A DNA stretch of 24,392 nucleotides from a virus: IMG/VR virus record IMGVR_UViG_3300042559_002797, positions 1 through 24,392 of that record; one strand, written 5' to 3'. Each line of letters opens with the position of its first letter. Positions within the stretch are counted from its first letter, which is position 1. A program made the position numbers and the translations under genes. This document shows positions 20,752 through 24,392 of this stretch, in pieces. The notes beneath the pieces were generated by a model. The model saw only the letters and a list, made by a program, of their open reading frames with translations. It had not been told where the DNA came from and did no database searches.

Positions 20752-23700
20752 TTTGTATAAACTATTGGTATTACAGCATTTATATATTGCTTAGAAGTTA
20801 GATTTGTATAAGATTCTAATTCTCTCAAATCCAGAATACCCTTAATCTCATAATTCTTTCTATCTCGATAATGAGAACCATATCCATTTTCAGAAGAAAC
20901 CTCGATTACTAAATAAGGATCAATATTAGAGTCAATAGTGAAATTAAATGGATAAAGGTTATCAATTCTTCTTCTTTCAGTAATATGTTGAATTGGTGCT
21001 AAATCTACCTCTTTCCACTCAGTAATATTTAACCAATTACTTCCAGCGGTTCCACTATCAATAAAAGGTGTTACAACTGAAGCCGTAGAAGCTGTCCCAA
21101 AACCATAACTTGTAAAAATATAGAACTCTCTTTGATACTTAACTATATCGGAAACATTATAAACATTTCCCTTAGTCCAATCACCAATATTCTCATACTT
21201 TCTTGGATTATTTGTTTTATTGTTATCGATAAATGATTCATATAACTTATCATAATAGACTACTCTATCACCAATCATATAATTTTTGAAAGCATACCAT
21301 TCACGATAAATCTGATAACTTCTTATATCAATTGTATAATAATCAGGAAGTGTAGATTGTGTTATTCCAGGATATCTCGAAGGAACATCTGTCGGAAAAT
21401 AAAAATCTAATACACAATTATAAACTGTTGAACCATTATTCACTGGCATTAAATACAATTCATTCATTTTGAATGAAACTGGAGTAAAGTTTTCATAGTG
21501 TTTAATAATATTAACATCTCTTACTATATGAGTAATAGTTGACACACCCTGAAAATCGGCTCTTCCAGTAATATCTAAAATCTTATGAGTGATTGGAATA
21601 ATATTCTTTTGTAACCAATATTTCAAACCTTGAAGCTTTTTCTGAACTTCTTCTAATGTATAATTCAAAACATTATTGCCCTCTCTATCTGTAATTCTAT
21701 AAGTCAAATTGAATAGATTAGTATCTGCATAATTTGGATTAGGAAAAGTATGTTTGATAAAATCATTTTCCTTCCAACCCTCAACAGTATTATCAAAAAT
21801 ATCCGGTATTTCAACTTTGAATAATTTAAAATAGTTTGGTGAATCGATATTGATATTTCTATAATATTCATTTAACTCTAAATCATTATATCCAAAATAA
21901 TTAATTGCATTAATAATAGACTTATAACTACCGATATACGGATATATGAGATTCTTCATCATCAACATCTCTTTTCTTTTACGATTTAGATAAACCCAAT
22001 CAATACCCTCTTCTTTAATGTCATATTCTTTGAAAATATAAACATCATCAGATGAAACTAGTTTACCAACATTACCTAATTCTGTTTTGAATCGAATATC
22101 TTCGATTTCAGTTTGACCATAAACATTAAATCTTCCAATCTCCTTATCCCAAACTTTAAATCTAACAGAAAGATAAGTTGTTTGACCACTCTTAGGATAA
22201 TCCGAAACAATAGTAGATTCTTGAGCAAATTCGTCAATTTGTTTGAAGAAATCAACAACAATTGATTTAAAGTTTATGGCTCGTATTTTAACAAGGTAAC
22301 CATTATTCTTAGAAATATATTGCTTTTTTGTATTTGTTTCATCCTTAATGAATAAAGCTAATTGTTGACCCACCTTCAAACCTCTAATATCACCATTTGA
22401 ATAATTTAAAAAATTACTTACCGAATTAACATCTAATGAAATGACACCATATCTATCATTTGTTGTAGTTATAGTTTGTAAAGTAATTATATCAGATTGA
22501 GAAGTAGAAGTATTAATAGTAAAATCAACTGACTCTTTCTTATAGAGTTGTAATATACTTCTTAAACCACCTTCAATCTGTGCATTGAAACCAATAAAAC
22601 ATTCAATTGGCTCGGGAACAATTGATAAGTCATCATTATCATCTAAGTAACTTAACTCATTCTCAATAATTGGGAAAATAGTTTGTTGATACTCCGGTAA
22701 ACTTACTCTATCTAAACTTCTATTAGCCGCTCTGTTCAAGTGAATAGTCGTTAATGGTTTAGGTCCAGTATAAGCCAGAACGCCAGTTGTTGGTAATAAA
22801 TCACCAGTAAAATCATATAGAAAAAATTCAGGCACATTATCAGAAAACCATTTCCAATAAAGTGAAACTCTTACATCACCATTGAAATTTTCTCTTGGCC
22901 TTCTAATAAAATCTCTTGTATGTAACCATAAATAATCTCTATTGTTAAAATTAGGATCTAAACTACCATAAAAATTCTGAGTAACTGAAGATGATGTTGT
23001 AGAAATTGGCACAAATGAAAATAATAAAGTCGGAACTACCTCAACAATAGTATTTGTACTTGGTTGAATAGTCCAAACTGAATTTCTATCTGGATTTGAG
23101 ATAATTTGAGTAGTAGGAGCTGAAAGTATAACAGAATTAGATATTGCGCCAGTAGTAGCATCCATGGTCCAAATTCCATTAAAGGTAGGATCTTGATTAG
23201 AAATGTAAATATCACCATCATAATTATTATAAGCTTGAAATCCATAAATATTAGCAGGAGATTGAGTATAAACAAAATTATCTGTAACAGTGTCCCAAAG
23301 AATAAACTGAGGAGTATCTGTTGATAAATGAATACCTGATAAAACTGGATTAAACGCTAAATAATTCAAAGTACCAGAGTTTGGTGTAAGTGATGTAGGG
23401 ACACCAGCATCTATTTTAAAAAGATTAGAAGAGCTCCAAATATAAACACCTTCTGTTACTGGATCGTATATGATAGGATCATCTGTGAGTCCAGAAATAG
23501 TATAAACTATAAACGCAAGTGTTCCACCATCAATTCTCAAAACAGTTAAAAAATCTCGACAAGTAACATACATATCACCTTCAAAATCATTGAAAACTAA
23601 ATTCCAACTTCCACTATATGGAATAGTCGAAATAGATGTAACCAAAACTCCTAGATTGAAAATCTCAACCGACTGATCAGTTGTAACATAAACATATCCT

Positions 23701-24392
23701 GTATTTCTATCAAAATCCAAAGCATAAGCATTTTGTGTGATAGCAATCTGACTAATAATAGTATTAGCAAAAGGATCAATTTGCCAAAGTATATTTTGAG
23801 AAAGAGCCCATATAAAATTATCAACCGAATTGTAAATAATCTGAATGCTATTTGTATTAGAAGGTAAATTAATAGTAGTAATTTGAGTTCCAGTACCAGA
23901 GTCATAAACGCTAACATTATTACCAAATACAAAAATTGAACCAGATGGCTGAACATATATCAAATCAACCATGTTGGAAATACCGACAAATGTATTCACA
24001 CTATATGAAGCAGATGACACATTAACTAAATTAAACGCATAACTGAATTGTTGCAAATTAAACATACCACCATTACCAGTTGGTCCAGGAGGACAACCCG
24101 ATTGAGAAAATCCAAGGGAAAAAGCCACCACAGTGAATGGTGAAAGTGAACAAACTCCACCTGTCAATCCCCAGAAAGGACCCTCATAACTCAAATTTAT
24201 AACACCTGGATCTAAATAAAGAACATTAAATTCTACATCTTGTAGTGGATAGACTGTGCCATTGATTCCAGTTACCATACCAGTAGAAAACCCAGCACTT
24301 TCTAATTGATTGGCACTAGAGTATGTTGCTAATAAAATCTCATTCGATGTTAAAAGAGTTCCATGATTTCCCAACATTTTATCAACTACATT
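20748..24392 (-). CDS. Giant baseplate/tail protein with beta-propeller and CBM5/12-like modules, 5' end off window
   Basis: The frame is open from the right edge, and the first Met is at 24377 (1209 residues to the stop). The five codons above that Met are sense and no box precedes it, so the gene probably starts outside. Residues about 112-456 are a beta-propeller of repeated strands with YVTN/NHL-like turns (GYVYVTTDQSVEIFN, GDMYVTCRDF, GDIYISNQDP). Around 800-840, NRKRKEMLMMKNLIYPYIGS then YKSIINAINYFGY resembles the P2 gpI/T4 gp7 type of baseplate wedge proteins. Residues about 1024-1123 hold two modules (IGDRVVYYDKLYESFIDNN and VSDIVKYQREFYIF, each with nearby Trp) like CBM5/12 carbohydrate-binding modules. 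It probably sits at the baseplate periphery and may touch host glycans. A short GCPPGPTGNGG lies at 94-104. Confidence 0.8.
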   Translation of the reverse strand, partial: NVVDKMLGNHGTLLTSNEILLATYSSANQLESAGFSTGMVTGINGTVYPLQDVEFNVLYLDPGVINLSYEGPFWGLTGGVCSLSPFTVVAFSLGFSQSGCPPGPTGNGGMFNLQQFSYAFNLVNVSSASYSVNTFVGISNMVDLIYVQPSGSIFVFGNNVSVYDSGTGTQITTINLPSNTNSIQIIYNSVDNFIWALSQNILWQIDPFANTIISQIAITQNAYALDFDRNTGYVYVTTDQSVEIFNLGVLVTSISTIPYSGSWNLVFNDFEGDMYVTCRDFLTVLRIDGGTLAFIVYTISGLTDDPIIYDPVTEGVYIWSSSNLFKIDAGVPTSLTPNSGTLNYLAFNPVLSGIHLSTDTPQFILWDTVTDNFVYTQSPANIYGFQAYNNYDGDIYISNQDPTFNGIWTMDATTGAISNSVILSAPTTQIISNPDRNSVWTIQPSTNTIVEVVPTLLFSFVPISTTSSSVTQNFYGSLDPNFNNRDYLWLHTRDFIRRPRENFNGDVRVSLYWKWFSDNVPEFFLYDFTGDLLPTTGVLAYTGPKPLTTIHLNRAANRSLDRVSLPEYQQTIFPIIENELSYLDDNDDLSIVPEPIECFIGFNAQIEGGLRSILQLYKKESVDFTINTSTSQSDIITLQTITTTNDRYGVISLDVNSVSNFLNYSNGDIRGLKVGQQLALFIKDETNTKKQYISKNNGYLVKIRAINFKSIVVDFFKQIDEFAQESTIVSDYPKSGQTTYLSVRFKVWDKEIGRFNVYGQTEIEDIRFKTELGNVGKLVSSDDVYIFKEYDIKEEGIDWVYLNRKRKEMLMMKNLIYPYIGSYKSIINAINYFGYNDLELNEYYRNINIDSPNYFKLFKVEIPDIFDNTVEGWKENDFIKHTFPNPNYADTNLFNLTYRITDREGNNVLNYTLEEVQKKLQGLKYWLQKNIIPITHKILDITGRADFQGVSTITHIVRDVNIIKHYENFTPVSFKMNELYLMPVNNGSTVYNCVLDFYFPTDVPSRYPGITQSTLPDYYTIDIRSYQIYREWYAFKNYMIGDRVVYYDKLYESFIDNNKTNNPRKYENIGDWTKGNVYNVSDIVKYQREFYIFTSYGFGTASTASVVTPFIDSGTAGSNWLNITEWKEVDLAPIQHITERRRIDNLYPFNFTIDSNIDPYLVIEVSSENGYGSHYRDRKNYEIKGILDLRELESYTNLTSKQYINAVIPIVYTN

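Noticed and set aside
23036-23956. Small Leu/Ile-rich minus-strand frames inside the giant tail gene
   Set aside because: They are shifted readings of the beta-propeller coding sequence; their membrane-like look comes from AT-rich codons.

Overview
This window is a segment of a large, AT-rich, T4-like myovirus genome. Recognisable homologues of T4 proteins are the portal (gp20), prohead protease (gp21) fused to a scaffold (gp22-like), major capsid protein (gp23), head-completion nuclease (gp4), late sigma factor (gp55), tail-sheath stabiliser (gp15), clamp-loader ATPase (gp44), baseplate wedge protein (gp25) and a giant baseplate/tail protein. I see no Shine-Dalgarno sequences ahead of the genes. 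AT-rich TATATA boxes recur near starts, and the tmRNA frame begins Gly-Glu as in Bacteroidetes tmRNAs. These points suggest a Bacteroidota (flavobacterium-like) host, but that is inference.

Layout. 1-446: a NADAR (YbiA-like) gene on the minus strand, running off the left edge. 505-1433: two overlapping plus-strand paralogues that share an N-terminal signature. 1618-1988: a complete phage-encoded tmRNA on the minus strand. 2048-4299: a large zinc metallopeptidase and a stand-alone NFACT-R domain protein, both minus strand and directly upstream of the tmRNA. 4375-5007: an unrecognised Ser/Thr/Gly-rich protein between two hairpin terminators. 5122-11657: the head operon read leftwards as portal, protease-scaffold and major capsid protein. 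It is interrupted by a plus-strand pair (9146-9954: a zinc-finger endonuclease remnant and a protease-fold-like protein), and an HNH endonuclease gene abuts the portal gene. 12433-14634: small genes and the gp4 nuclease. 14597-16616: the two GDP-L-fucose synthesis genes. 16760-20751: gp55, an unknown 426-aa protein, gp15, gp44 and gp25. 20748-24392: the giant tail protein, open to the right edge.

How the parts may work together. The protease-scaffold carries about twelve 14-residue repeats, each with an [IL]-A-E tripeptide that matches the T4 gp21 cleavage rule, so the scaffold looks built to be chopped up. A matching site lies near the N terminus of the capsid protein. Several small proteins start with a short M-[KR]-x-L-x-x-F-E-like segment that resembles T4 capsid-targeting sequences and may mark proteins packaged into the head.

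The most unusual block is 1618-4299. It holds NFACT-R protein, metallopeptidase and tmRNA in transcription order on one strand, ending at a hairpin. NFACT-R domains belong to ribosome-associated quality control and tmRNA belongs to trans-translation. This looks like a phage module for handling stalled ribosomes and their peptides. The tmRNA tag frame is long and ends in LEVA rather than the usual LAA-type degron.
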